Below are positions 1 to 6,309 of a stretch of 32,219 bases of DNA, in pieces. The translations under genes and the position numbers were made by a program. The DNA is from Pseudonocardia alaniniphila (GTDB lineage Bacteria; Actinomycetota; Actinomycetes; Mycobacteriales; Pseudonocardiaceae): positions 1 through 32,219 of the forward strand of contig NZ_JAKXMK010000058.1 in NCBI RefSeq assembly GCF_022524485.1, in the 5' to 3' direction. The notes beneath the pieces are model-generated. The model made no database searches. It was not told the DNA's origin and worked only from the letters and a program-made list of their open reading frames with translations. Every line of letters starts with the position of its first letter. Position 1 is the first letter of the stretch.

Positions 1-138
1 CAGTGCGCGGGAGCGTTCGTCCTCCCGGTGCACCATCGCCCGGGCGCGGTGACCGTGCTGGAGCAGCAGTTTGATCGTGCCGCCTCCGGTCTTGCCGGTC
101 GCGCCGGTGACCAGGAACAGCCTGTCATCGTCGGTCAT
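1..138 (-). CDS. NmrA-like NAD(P)-binding oxidoreductase, N-terminal part only
   Basis: Reading leftward from an ATG at 138, 46 codons run to the window edge without a stop. The protein begins MTDDDRLFLVTGATGKTG and continues GGTIKLLLQHGHRARAMVHR. This is a Rossmann beta-alpha-beta start with the glycine motif GATGKTG, as in NmrA-like and NAD(P)H:quinone oxidoreductase (atypical SDR) proteins. The second strand ends near R/H residues that commonly contact NADP phosphate. An AAAGGTG ribosome site lies 5 bases before the ATG, so this start is preferred to the in-frame ATG at 153, which sits upstream of that site. The gene is 93 bases downstream of dhaA on the same strand and may belong to its operon. 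The substrate cannot be known from this fragment. Confidence 0.8.
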   Translation of the reverse strand, partial: MTDDDRLFLVTGATGKTGGGTIKLLLQHGHRARAMVHREDERSRAL

Positions 139-231
139 CTGAACACCTTTCATGGGACTACGAGTTGAGATTCAAGGACGATCCGCGCCTCTTCGGAGTC
201 GCCTGGCGGCCCCGCGGCGCTCGTCATCGGG

Positions 232-1140
232 CTAACAGGCCTGACTGTCCGGTCCGGTGCCGCGGATGCCACGGACGAAGTCCGCGACCGCGGCACCGAT
301 CAGATCCGGGCTGTCCTCCTGGACGAAGTGCACGCCGGGCACCGTCACTTCGGTCTGGTTGGCCCAGGTTCGGCAGAATTCGCGCTGGCTGCGGATCAGG
401 ATCGCGCCAGGTTCTGCGTTGATGAACAGTTTGGGCATCGTTGATGTGGCCAGCCACCGTCCGTATTCCTCGACGATCCGCACGACCTCTGCGGGTTCGC
501 CCTCGATCGGAATCTGGCGCGGCCAACTCAGCGTTGGTCGGCGGCTCTCGCCCGGGGTGAGGTAGGGCGCGCGGTAGACCGCCATCTCCTCCTCGCTGAG
601 GTCCCGGAGGACCGCCGTCGGCAACACCTGCTCGACGAACAGGTTGTCGGCGAGCACCATCGACTCGCCGGCCGGGGAACGGAAACTCTGGAACGTCCGC
701 CGCGGGTCGTCCCGCCAGTCGTCCCATTTCATGGGGGCCACGATGGCTTCCATGTAGGCGATCCCCGCCACCCGGTCCCGATGCTGGAACGCCCAGTCGA
801 AGCCGAGCGCCGAACCCCAGTCGTGCAGGACGAACACGGAATTCTCGCCGACGCCGATACGGTCCCACAGCGCGAACAGGTACTCCCGCTGCTCCTGATA
901 GGAGTAGCGATCCGGACCGGAGGGCTCCAGCTTGCCTGAGTCGCCCATCCCGACGAGATCGCAGGCGATCAGCCGCCCCAGCCCCTTCAGGTGCGGCATC
1001 ACGTTCCGCCACAGGTAGGCCGAGGTCGGATTGCCGTGCTGAAAAACGATCGGATCGCCCTCACCCTCGTCGAGGTAGGCCATTCGCACGCCGTTGATCT
1101 CGGCGAACTTCTTCTCGGCGAAGGGACGGGTGTTCATCAT
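232..1140 (-). CDS. dhaA: Haloalkane dehalogenase, HLD-II (DhaA/LinB) type
   Basis: This 302-aa alpha/beta hydrolase should hydrolyse carbon-halogen bonds of haloalkanes to the alcohol and free halide in the cytoplasm. The HLD-II active site can be read directly. The halide-holding Asn is N37 in QHGNPTS. The nucleophile and halide-binding Trp are D107 and W108 in LHDWGSALGFDWA. The acid is E131 in YMEAIV, and the base is H271 in GVHFVQEDSP. The spacing nearly equals that of LinB (38/108/109/132/272 by memory of the family). GAGGAG lies 4 bases before the first of two adjacent ATG codons (1140, 1137), so either could be the start. The first overlaps the preceding stop as ATGA, which indicates translational coupling. 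Catalytic residues are complete, so the enzyme is probably active. Substrate range is unknown. Confidence 0.93.
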   Translation of the reverse strand: MMNTRPFAEKKFAEINGVRMAYLDEGEGDPIVFQHGNPTSAYLWRNVMPHLKGLGRLIACDLVGMGDSGKLEPSGPDRYSYQEQREYLFALWDRIGVGENSVFVLHDWGSALGFDWAFQHRDRVAGIAYMEAIVAPMKWDDWRDDPRRTFQSFRSPAGESMVLADNLFVEQVLPTAVLRDLSEEEMAVYRAPYLTPGESRRPTLSWPRQIPIEGEPAEVVRIVEEYGRWLATSTMPKLFINAEPGAILIRSQREFCRTWANQTEVTVPGVHFVQEDSPDLIGAAVADFVRGIRGTGPDSQAC

Positions 1141-1901
1141 TGCTCTCCTCGAGGCGGCTGCGGTCCGTGGGAGAAGTCGACGGTGATGTCGGTGTAGTCG
1201 AGGATGATGACCGGCTCGGGCCCGGTGCGGCCGTCCTGGACGGGCAGAACGTAACGGTGCGTCGGGAACACCAGGCCGGACACGGTCCGGTGCGCTCCGG
1301 TGCGGTGGACGGCGTGCCGGCTGCCCATCACGTAGGGCGCGTAGTCGAGCCTGCGCAACAGTCCCGATTCGTCGTAATGGAGGATTTGTTCGGTGCTGTG
1401 GGTGCGGATGTGCGGGGGAAAGGTCACCCGGAGCCGCCGCCATCGCTCGCCGTCCACCTGCCACGGCTCCAGTTCTTCGGTCCGGACACCGGACACCGTC
1501 AGCAGGTGCGGCGTGGTGAGGTAGTTCCACATGCCGTAACCGCCGAAGTACAAGGCGTGCAGCGAATCCCAACGGGTGTCCTCACCCTGGATCGGGAAGG
1601 ACTCCAGCGGAGCGTGGCGCTCCTGCAGGACGGCGCCGCTCTCGTCCTCGATGGCCACACGGTCGGGCGTGTAGACCCCGCGCATTCCGGGGCCGGTGAA
1701 TCCGGTGAACACCGTGCGTTGCTCATGCATCTCGACCGCGACGTCCACTCCGGCGAATGTCCTCTCCTGGCCGAGCGCCTTCCAGGTCGGACCTACCATG
1801 TGGAGCCGAGCACGGACCGTCGTTGCCCTGCTCCAGCGCTCGCGTCCGCCGTGCGCTTCCAGCACCAGATCCAGCAGTTCGGTTCCCTGGGCGTTGCTCA
1901 T
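1137..1901 (-). CDS. Conserved-looking protein of unknown function in the dehalogenase operon
   Basis: This 254-aa protein lies between the 54-aa gene and dhaA, overlapping both by ATGA. It has no signal peptide or membrane segment. It starts MSNAQGTELLDLVLEAHGG and contains a beta-rich body with many aromatic and charged residues (GGYGMWNYLTTPHLL, ILHYDESGLLRRLDY, GLVFPTHRYVLP). The alternation of strands and phrases such as YDESGLL resemble LolA/LppX-like open beta-barrel folds, but this is only an impression. I do not recognise a named family. ATG 1901 was chosen over the upstream in-frame ATG because it gives the 4-base overlap with the preceding stop. Coupled translation with a dehalogenase suggests a role in binding or handling the same compound, but that is inference from position. 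Confidence 0.8.
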   Translation of the reverse strand: MSNAQGTELLDLVLEAHGGRERWSRATTVRARLHMVGPTWKALGQERTFAGVDVAVEMHEQRTVFTGFTGPGMRGVYTPDRVAIEDESGAVLQERHAPLESFPIQGEDTRWDSLHALYFGGYGMWNYLTTPHLLTVSGVRTEELEPWQVDGERWRRLRVTFPPHIRTHSTEQILHYDESGLLRRLDYAPYVMGSRHAVHRTGAHRTVSGLVFPTHRYVLPVQDGRTGPEPVIILDYTDITVDFSHGPQPPRGEQ

Positions 1902-2062
1902 GAAGCCGGCCCCTCGGCACCGATGACGTTTTCCCGCATGAGCCACGTCGGGTCTCCGGCAGAGGTGATTGCTTCAGAGAGAAATGCAGTCTTCTCGGCC
2001 GCCCGTGCGAAGTCGTCGCGACGTTCCGGCCTGATGGTGAAGGCAACGAGATGCTGGTACAT
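1898..2062 (-). CDS. 54-aa small protein, first gene of the dehalogenase operon
   Basis: A short open frame runs from ATG 2062 to the TGA at 1898-1900, which overlaps the next gene's ATG as ATGA. It is preceded by an excellent ribosome site (GAGGAG, about 8 bases upstream). The product starts MYQHLVAFTIRPERRDDF and ends VIGAEGPAS. The opening strand (QHLVAFTIRPER) followed by an amphipathic helix (DDFARAAEKTAFL) resembles the first half of a dimeric alpha/beta-barrel (ABM, EthD or stress-responsive AB-barrel) domain. At 54 residues it would be half-length, so either the fold is swapped between chains or the protein is a truncated relative. It has no membrane segment. The ribosome site, coupling and protein-like composition argue for a real gene. 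Its function is unknown. Confidence 0.72.
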   Translation of the reverse strand: MYQHLVAFTIRPERRDDFARAAEKTAFLSEAITSAGDPTWLMRENVIGAEGPAS

Positions 2063-2148
2063 CGGACAGTCTCCTCAAGCTTGATGTGATGCCGGCTGTA
2101 CCTCGCAGACATGATCTGGTTGCGGCAACGCTGGGACGCACCAGATCG

Positions 2149-2163
2149 GTTCAATCAGTGAAC
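2149..2163. promoter_or_regulatory. Operator A, GTTC-N7-GAAC inverted repeat
   Basis: GTTC (2149-2152) and GAAC (2160-2163) are exact inverted arms with a 7-base spacer. The same arms and spacer recur at 2187-2201 and 2765-2779. HxlR-type winged-helix dimers commonly bind such short inverted repeats, so the neighbouring HxlR protein is the likely ligand (inference). Confidence 0.55.
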
Positions 2164-2200
2164 TGGCCCGAGCGTAGCACGGCCTAGTTCGGTGAGCGAA
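2164..2200 (-). promoter_or_regulatory. Candidate promoter of the dehalogenase operon
   Basis: On the minus strand, TTCGCT (2195-2200) and TACGCT (2171-2176) are separated by 18 bases, giving a predicted start of transcription near 2164. The -35 element lies within operator B (2187-2201), and operator A (2149-2163) begins just downstream of the predicted start. A bound regulator at either site would block transcription. The hexamers are only moderate matches to the sigma-70-like consensus. Confidence 0.45.
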
Positions 2201-2201
2201 C
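2187..2201. promoter_or_regulatory. Operator B, GTTC-N7-GAAC inverted repeat
   Basis: The 19-base sequence TAGTTCGGTGAGCGAACCG (2185-2203) matches operator C (TAGTTCAGTGAGCGAACTA) at 16 of 19 positions, including most of the 7-base spacer. It overlaps the candidate -35 box of the leftward dehalogenase operon. The centre-to-centre distance from operator A is 38 bases. Confidence 0.6.
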
Positions 2202-2352
2202 CGGCGAGTCGAACGGGGCGAATGTCGCTTCCGGGCAACGACGCGGACCTGCACTACCAAAGTCACTGCCGTCTCTCCGGCAGGGGAGACGCTGCGCCAG
2301 GTGTCGACAACCGTGCCACGTGACGAATGTGGGGAGCTCGGAGGAAAGTCAT

Positions 2353-2773
2353 ATGTCGACGAACCCGACCCGCGCCCGGCGCTACGTCCTCGCCGCCCGG
2401 CCCGCCACGACGACCGGGCCGATCGAGGACGGGGCGTTGCGCTACGGGCGACGCGCGGGTGCCTCCGCTCGGGGACGGCCAGGTGCGGATGAAGGCCGAG
2501 TGGCTGTCGCTGGACGTCGCGATCCGCGGCTGGATGAACGACGTGTGCAGCTACCTGTCGCCGTCGCCGCTGGGTGAGGCGATGAGCGCACTCGGCTCCG
2601 GCATCGTCACCGAGTCGCGGCACGAGGCCTTCGCCTGCGGCGACCGGGTGTCCGGCCTGGTGGGCCGGCGGGAGGGCTCGCCCCTGAGAACGGTGCCGGA
2701 CGGCGTGCCGTTGCAAGCCGCGCTGCACGTGCTGGGCAACGCCGGCCAGGCGGAGCGCACGGTAGTTCAGTGA
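2353..2773 (+). pseudogene. Broken MDR-family NADP-dependent oxidoreductase (N-terminal third)
   Basis: ATG 2353 has a strong ribosome site (GGAGGAAA at 2340-2347) and begins MSTNPTRARRYVLAARP, the usual opening of CurA/leukotriene-dehydrogenase-like MDR oxidoreductases. Around the GGG run at 2446-2448 the reading frame slips. Removing one G joins GALRYG to DARVPPLGDGQVRMKAEWLSL. The frame then continues DVAIRGWMND and ends VLGNAGQAERTVVQ at a stop at 2771-2773. The intact family is about 340 aa with a Rossmann NADP domain, which is wholly absent here. The copy therefore carries both a one-base insertion and a C-terminal deletion. It lies immediately before hxlR, a common partner for such oxidoreductases, so it may have been the regulator's original target. 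Confidence 0.8.
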
Positions 2774-2793
2774 GCGAACTAAAGAGGTACGAT
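2763..2793 (+). promoter_or_regulatory. hxlR promoter with operator C
   Basis: TAGTTCAGTGAGCGAACTA (2763-2781) is a perfect 6-base inverted repeat with a 7-base spacer. TTCAGT (2766-2771) and TACGAT (2788-2793) are 16 bases apart, and position 2800, the A of the hxlR ATG, lies 7 bases after the -10 box. This arrangement predicts a leaderless mRNA with the operator covering the -35 box, and so autoregulation. Confidence 0.6.
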
Positions 2794-2799
2794 CGGGAC

Positions 2800-3330
2800 A
2801 TGGCACTACCCAGCACCTATGCGGACCGCAACTGCTCGCTGGCACGAGCGTTGGAGATCGTGGGAGAGCGGTGGACGCTCCTCATCGTCCGCGACGCGTT
2901 CTACGGGGTGCGCCGCTTCGGCGACTTCGCCACCCAACTCGGGATCCCTCGTGCCGTCCTGGCCGGCCGACTGAAGGCTCTGGTGCAAGAGGGCGTGTTC
3001 AGCCGCGATGACGCCGGTGCCGGTGGTGTCGAGTACCGGCTGACCGACAAGGGCATCGCCCTGTGGCCGGTCGTGCGCTCCCTGATGAGTTGGGGCGACG
3101 CGTTCTACTCTCCGGCCGGTGTGAAGCGCGCCCTGCGTCACGACCGGGACGGCGGCCTGCTCGACGACGAGGGACGCTGTGAGCAGTGCGGCTCGGTCAT
3201 CCCGGTTCCGGAGACCAGGATCGAACCCGGCCCCGGTTTCGAACCGAGCGGTTCTGATCCTGATCGCGTGTCCGCCATGTTCAACGCTCCGCGGCGGCTT
3301 CTCGAACCGCTCACGATCCCGCGCGGCTGA
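2800..3330 (+). CDS. HxlR-family winged-helix transcription regulator
   Basis: This 176-aa protein has the typical HxlR core near the N-terminus: CSLARALEIVGERWTLLIVR, then DAFYGVRRFGDFATQLGIPR (recognition-helix region) and the wing GVEYRLTDKG. HxlR proteins bind DNA as dimers and often sense electrophiles or aldehydes through a Cys. Here the first Cys lies just before the winged helix, and a CEQCG pair lies in the C-terminal extension. The ATG at 2800 was chosen because family members start MALP-xx-YA and because the promoter predicts a transcript beginning there. The GTG at 2770 would add ten residues and overlap the operator. The extension after residue about 110 (RCEQCGSVIP) may be a small metal- or redox-sensitive knuckle. 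Likely targets are its own gene and the dhaA operon. Confidence 0.92.
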   Translation: MALPSTYADRNCSLARALEIVGERWTLLIVRDAFYGVRRFGDFATQLGIPRAVLAGRLKALVQEGVFSRDDAGAGGVEYRLTDKGIALWPVVRSLMSWGDAFYSPAGVKRALRHDRDGGLLDDEGRCEQCGSVIPVPETRIEPGPGFEPSGSDPDRVSAMFNAPRRLLEPLTIPRG

Positions 3331-3504
3331 CGACACTTCCGGAGCCGGGATGGGGAGCGCGCTCTGCGCGTCCGAAAGCCACGATGATCGGCGCGCTGTC
3401 GCTTTCTCTGCATCACGGTCTGCGCGTGTCATGCACATCACCCACCTGTCTGTTCATCGGCCCAGGTAGGTCGCATAGAGTCCTGGCTATTGATCTGAAA
3501 GTAA

Positions 3505-3722
3505 GCAGGTCTCTGCCCTCCAGGTCGGAGTGAAGTCAGCGGGGTCCACGCCGTTCCGGGATGGCGAGAAGAGGGTTGCGTACGTGGCTGCTGCCGGCTG
3601 TCGCAGCCGGCGTCCGCGAACGCGGTGGGAGATCATTTCTGCACGTGCTCACGTCCAACGCCATCCGGCTGTACGAATACCTGGGATTCCGGCTTCGCCT
3701 TCGCACCGGAACTGTGTCCTGA
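3505..3722 (+). pseudogene. GNAT acetyltransferase C-terminal remnant, frameshifted
   Basis: In one frame (3523-3573) the sequence reads GRSEVSGVHAVPGWREEG. From 3576 a second frame continues LRTWLLPAVAAGVRERGG, then RSFLHVLTSNAIRLYEYLGF, and ends at the TGA at 3720-3722. Joined, these match the acetyl-CoA binding half of GNAT proteins: the (R/E)-G-LRTWL helix after the P-loop strand and the N-x-x-(A)-IRLYE-x-LGF helix. One base appears to be missing at 3574-3575. An in-frame TAA at 3502-3504 and absence of the N-terminal half show that this is a relic. An ATG at 3561 could still produce a 53-aa peptide, but there is no clear ribosome site. Confidence 0.7.
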
Positions 3723-3756
3723 CTCGCCCGTCCGTCATGCATCGAGGAGAATCATC

Positions 3757-4524
3757 ATGTCGTCCGTGCTCATCACCGGCGCGTCCAAAGGAATCGGCCG
3801 AGCCATCGCTGTCGAACTGGCGAGCCGCGGCCATCGAGTGATCGCCACCGCACGCCGGCCGGAAACCCTGGCCGACCTCCCCGTTGACCAGCGCCTACGC
3901 CTCGACGTCACCGATCAGGACAGCGTCGATCAGGCCATCGAGGACGCCGGCGAGATCGACGCGCTCGTCAGCAACGCAGGCGCGACGCTCCGCGCGCCGC
4001 TGGAGAGCGTCCCGCTCGCGGAGTTCGAACGGCTCTTCCAGCTCAACACCCTGGGCGCGCTGCGAGTCGCGCAGGGTGTTCTGCCGGCGATGCGGAAACG
4101 GGGAGCGGGCCGCCTCGTCTTCGTCTCCAGCATCCAAGGACGGCTGATGTTGCCGATCATCGGTTCCTACGGCGCCAGCAAGTGGGCGCTCGAAGCGCTC
4201 GCTGAGGGGCTGGCCATCGAGACGGGCCATTTCGGCATCAAGGTGAGCATCGTGCAACCCGGCGCGGTGTCCACGAACGGCGCCGAGCAGGCAAAGGCGC
4301 TTTTCGCGGAGGACGATCCCTACCTCCCGCTGTATCACCAACTCGGCGCCCTGCGCGGCGAGGTCATCACCGTCGACGAGGTGGCCGCTGTGGTCGCCGA
4401 CACGATCGAGCAGGCGCAGCCTCCGCTGCGTGTGCCCGCCGGCGCTCCCGCCGAACGCGCGCTGAAGGCCCGCAAGGAGGCGCCCGAGAGCGAACCGTTC
4501 ATGCTGGCCCAGCTCGACTGGTAG
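3757..4524 (+). CDS. Short-chain dehydrogenase/reductase (classical SDR)
   Basis: This 255-aa Rossmann-fold oxidoreductase should interconvert an alcohol and ketone or aldehyde with NAD(P). Visible motifs are the cofactor loop TGASKGIG (residues 7-14) and the Arg-rich end of beta-2 (ATARRPE) favouring NADP. The adenine-pocket Asp is in LRLDVTD, SNAG is in place of NNAG, and the catalytic S125, Y138 and K142 lie in FVSSIQG and SYGASK. The length is standard. ATG 3757 follows GAGGAG at 3743-3748. It stands downstream of the GNAT remnant, and no operon partner is obvious. The substrate is unknown. Confidence 0.92.
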   Translation: MSSVLITGASKGIGRAIAVELASRGHRVIATARRPETLADLPVDQRLRLDVTDQDSVDQAIEDAGEIDALVSNAGATLRAPLESVPLAEFERLFQLNTLGALRVAQGVLPAMRKRGAGRLVFVSSIQGRLMLPIIGSYGASKWALEALAEGLAIETGHFGIKVSIVQPGAVSTNGAEQAKALFAEDDPYLPLYHQLGALRGEVITVDEVAAVVADTIEQAQPPLRVPAGAPAERALKARKEAPESEPFMLAQLDW

Positions 4525-4701
4525 CCACCTTCGTACGGAAACGACGGCATTCCCGCTTTTCGGGAGAACCTCCCTGCGGCATCCCACGATTCGCGACAAC
4601 TTTTCGCCGGCCGTACTCGGAGCGGCGTTATTGTGGCGGCGGCTGCGGAACACGCGACGAGAAGTGTCGGGCCGGGCCTGTGCGATGACAGGAGCTAACT
4701 C

Positions 4702-5625
4702 ATGAAACGCGTTCTGGCCACGCTCGCCGCCACTGCGGTCGTGGCATTGACCCTGTCGGCCTGCGGTGGCGGAGCAGACCCACTGGGCAATGGAGCGGGC
4801 GGCGGGTCCGGGGCACCGGGCGGCACGATCCGGATCGGGTCGGCGAATTTCACCGAGAGCACGCTGGTGGCGGAGATCTACGCGCAGGCGTTGGAGGCGA
4901 AGGGGGTGAAGGTCGAGCGGCATCTGAACCTGGGCAGCCGCGAGACCTACATCCCGGCGTTGGAGGACGGGTCGATCGACCTGATTCCGGAGTACAGCGG
5001 CAATCTGTTGCAGTATCTGGACCGTTCTGCGCCGCAGACGGCGCCGGGGGACGTGTACGCGGCGTTGCGGAAAGCGGTGCCCGCGCCGTTGACAGTGCTG
5101 GACGAGTCGGAGGCGCAGGACAAGGACTCGGTGGTGGTGAGCCGAGATCTGGCGCAGCGCTTGCATGTGACGTCGATCGCGGATCTGGCGCCGCACTGTG
5201 GTGAGCTGGCGTTCGGTGGTTCGTCCGAGTTCCAGACGCGCTCGGACGGTATTCCCGGGCTGCGGAAGAACTACGGGTGCTCGTTCCATTCGTATTTGGC
5301 GTTGGACGCCGGTGGGCCGTTGACGTTGTCGGCATTGACGGGGGGCACGGTGCAGGCTGCCGACGTGTTCACGACGGATCCGTCGGTGGCGCCCGACGGC
5401 CTGGTGGCCTTGGCTGATCCGAAGAACAACTTCGCCGCGCAGAACGTGGTGCCGTTGATCAACTCCTCGAAGGTGACGGACGCGGTGAGGCAGGAGCTGA
5501 ACGCGGTGTCGGCGAAATTGACCACGCAGTCGCTGATCGACCTGAACCGTCGGTTGGCCGCCCCGGACAAGCCGGATCCCGCTGTGGTGGCCAAGGGCTG
5601 GCTGGAGCAGAGCGGGCTCGGCTGA
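4702..5625 (+). CDS. Glycine-betaine/choline-type (OpuC/ProX) ABC transporter binding lipoprotein
   Basis: This 307-aa secreted lipoprotein has a signal peptide (MKRVLATLAATAV) with lipobox LSAC, so Cys21 is the lipidated residue, followed by a Gly-rich linker. The mature part begins IRIGSANFTEST and continues with the OpuAC-family signature ALEDGSIDLIPEYSG, then domain-2 segments ending in KGWLEQSGLG. Family members deliver quaternary ammonium osmolytes to an ABC importer at the membrane. ATG 4702 has AGGAG eight bases upstream. No permease or ATPase gene is adjacent, because the next gene converges after 3 bases, so it is an orphan that must work with a transporter encoded elsewhere. Its codon choice (many TTG and GTG) differs from that of the SDR beside it. 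Confidence 0.9.
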   Translation: MKRVLATLAATAVVALTLSACGGGADPLGNGAGGGSGAPGGTIRIGSANFTESTLVAEIYAQALEAKGVKVERHLNLGSRETYIPALEDGSIDLIPEYSGNLLQYLDRSAPQTAPGDVYAALRKAVPAPLTVLDESEAQDKDSVVVSRDLAQRLHVTSIADLAPHCGELAFGGSSEFQTRSDGIPGLRKNYGCSFHSYLALDAGGPLTLSALTGGTVQAADVFTTDPSVAPDGLVALADPKNNFAAQNVVPLINSSKVTDAVRQELNAVSAKLTTQSLIDLNRRLAAPDKPDPAVVAKGWLEQSGLG

Positions 5626-5628
5626 GGG

Positions 5629-6222
5629 TCACGCCGGGGTGTCACCCCGCCTGCCGAACACGACCCAACGCATGGCGCAGTACATGAAGACCCCCTCGCA
5701 GACCCCCGCCGCGACGCGAGCGAGGTGGTACTCCACTCCCACGGCCGCGAGTCCCGCGCCGACGCCGAGCAGGATCACACCGAAGTTGATCGCAACCACG
5801 ACCACGTAGAGCAGGACCTGGCGACCGGCCGGGGCGTGGGACCGGAAGTTCAGGGTGCGGTTGAGCACGAAGCCGAGACCGAATGCCGCCGCGTACCCGA
5901 GGGCTATCGACACCTCGATCGGCCAGCCGAGCCATCCGTGCATCGCGGTCAGGAGCAGGAGGTCAACGCTGAAGGTGAACCCGTTGATCAGGGCGAATCC
6001 GATGAAGGTGGGGTCGACCACCCGCGACAGGCCGAAGGGAAGAACGGCCGCGACGGTGGCGCACATCCGCGCGAACCGGAGCGCGATCCCGGAGTCGCCG
6101 GTGTCGACCCCACCGTCACCGGCAGAGACGCCGGGCTGCGCCGGTGCGTCCGGAGCAGGCGCCTCTGCACGTGCCCGGGGTTCGCCCCGGCGACGGCGTC
6201 TCCGGCGGTGGGTGGTCGTCAT
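5629..6222 (-). CDS. GtrA-like four-helix membrane protein
   Basis: This 197-aa protein has a basic, disordered N-terminus (MTTTHRRRRRRRGEP, then Pro/Ala-rich to about residue 45). Four hydrophobic segments follow, at about 70-90, 100-125, 135-160 and 165-190. The phrases FIGFALINGFTFSVDLLLL, GFVLNRTLNFRSHAPAG and MYCAMRWVVFGR are typical of GtrA/DPMS-associated proteins. These act in moving polyprenyl-linked sugars or in cell-surface polysaccharide synthesis. No glycosyltransferase is next to it, so its role here is uncertain. The N-terminal 45 residues lengthen it beyond the usual 130-150 aa. A later start is possible because the ribosome site is weak. Confidence 0.82.
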   Translation of the reverse strand: MTTTHRRRRRRRGEPRARAEAPAPDAPAQPGVSAGDGGVDTGDSGIALRFARMCATVAAVLPFGLSRVVDPTFIGFALINGFTFSVDLLLLTAMHGWLGWPIEVSIALGYAAAFGLGFVLNRTLNFRSHAPAGRQVLLYVVVVAINFGVILLGVGAGLAAVGVEYHLARVAAGVCEGVFMYCAMRWVVFGRRGDTPA

Positions 6223-6309
6223 GCAGCCCTTGGTAGTGCGCGATCCCTGTGCGAAGCGGAAATACGGTATGGACCACGGGTGAACTTCTCGGAATACACG
6301 ACGGGGGAT

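Noticed and set aside
3895..5289. 464-aa minus-strand open frame over the SDR and binding protein
   Set aside because: It spans two well-supported genes and reads as low-complexity Arg/Gln-rich sequence.
5629..6222. GtrA gene and the OpuC-type lipoprotein as one transporter system
   Set aside because: They converge on opposite strands, and GtrA proteins are linked to polyprenyl-sugar handling rather than osmolyte import.
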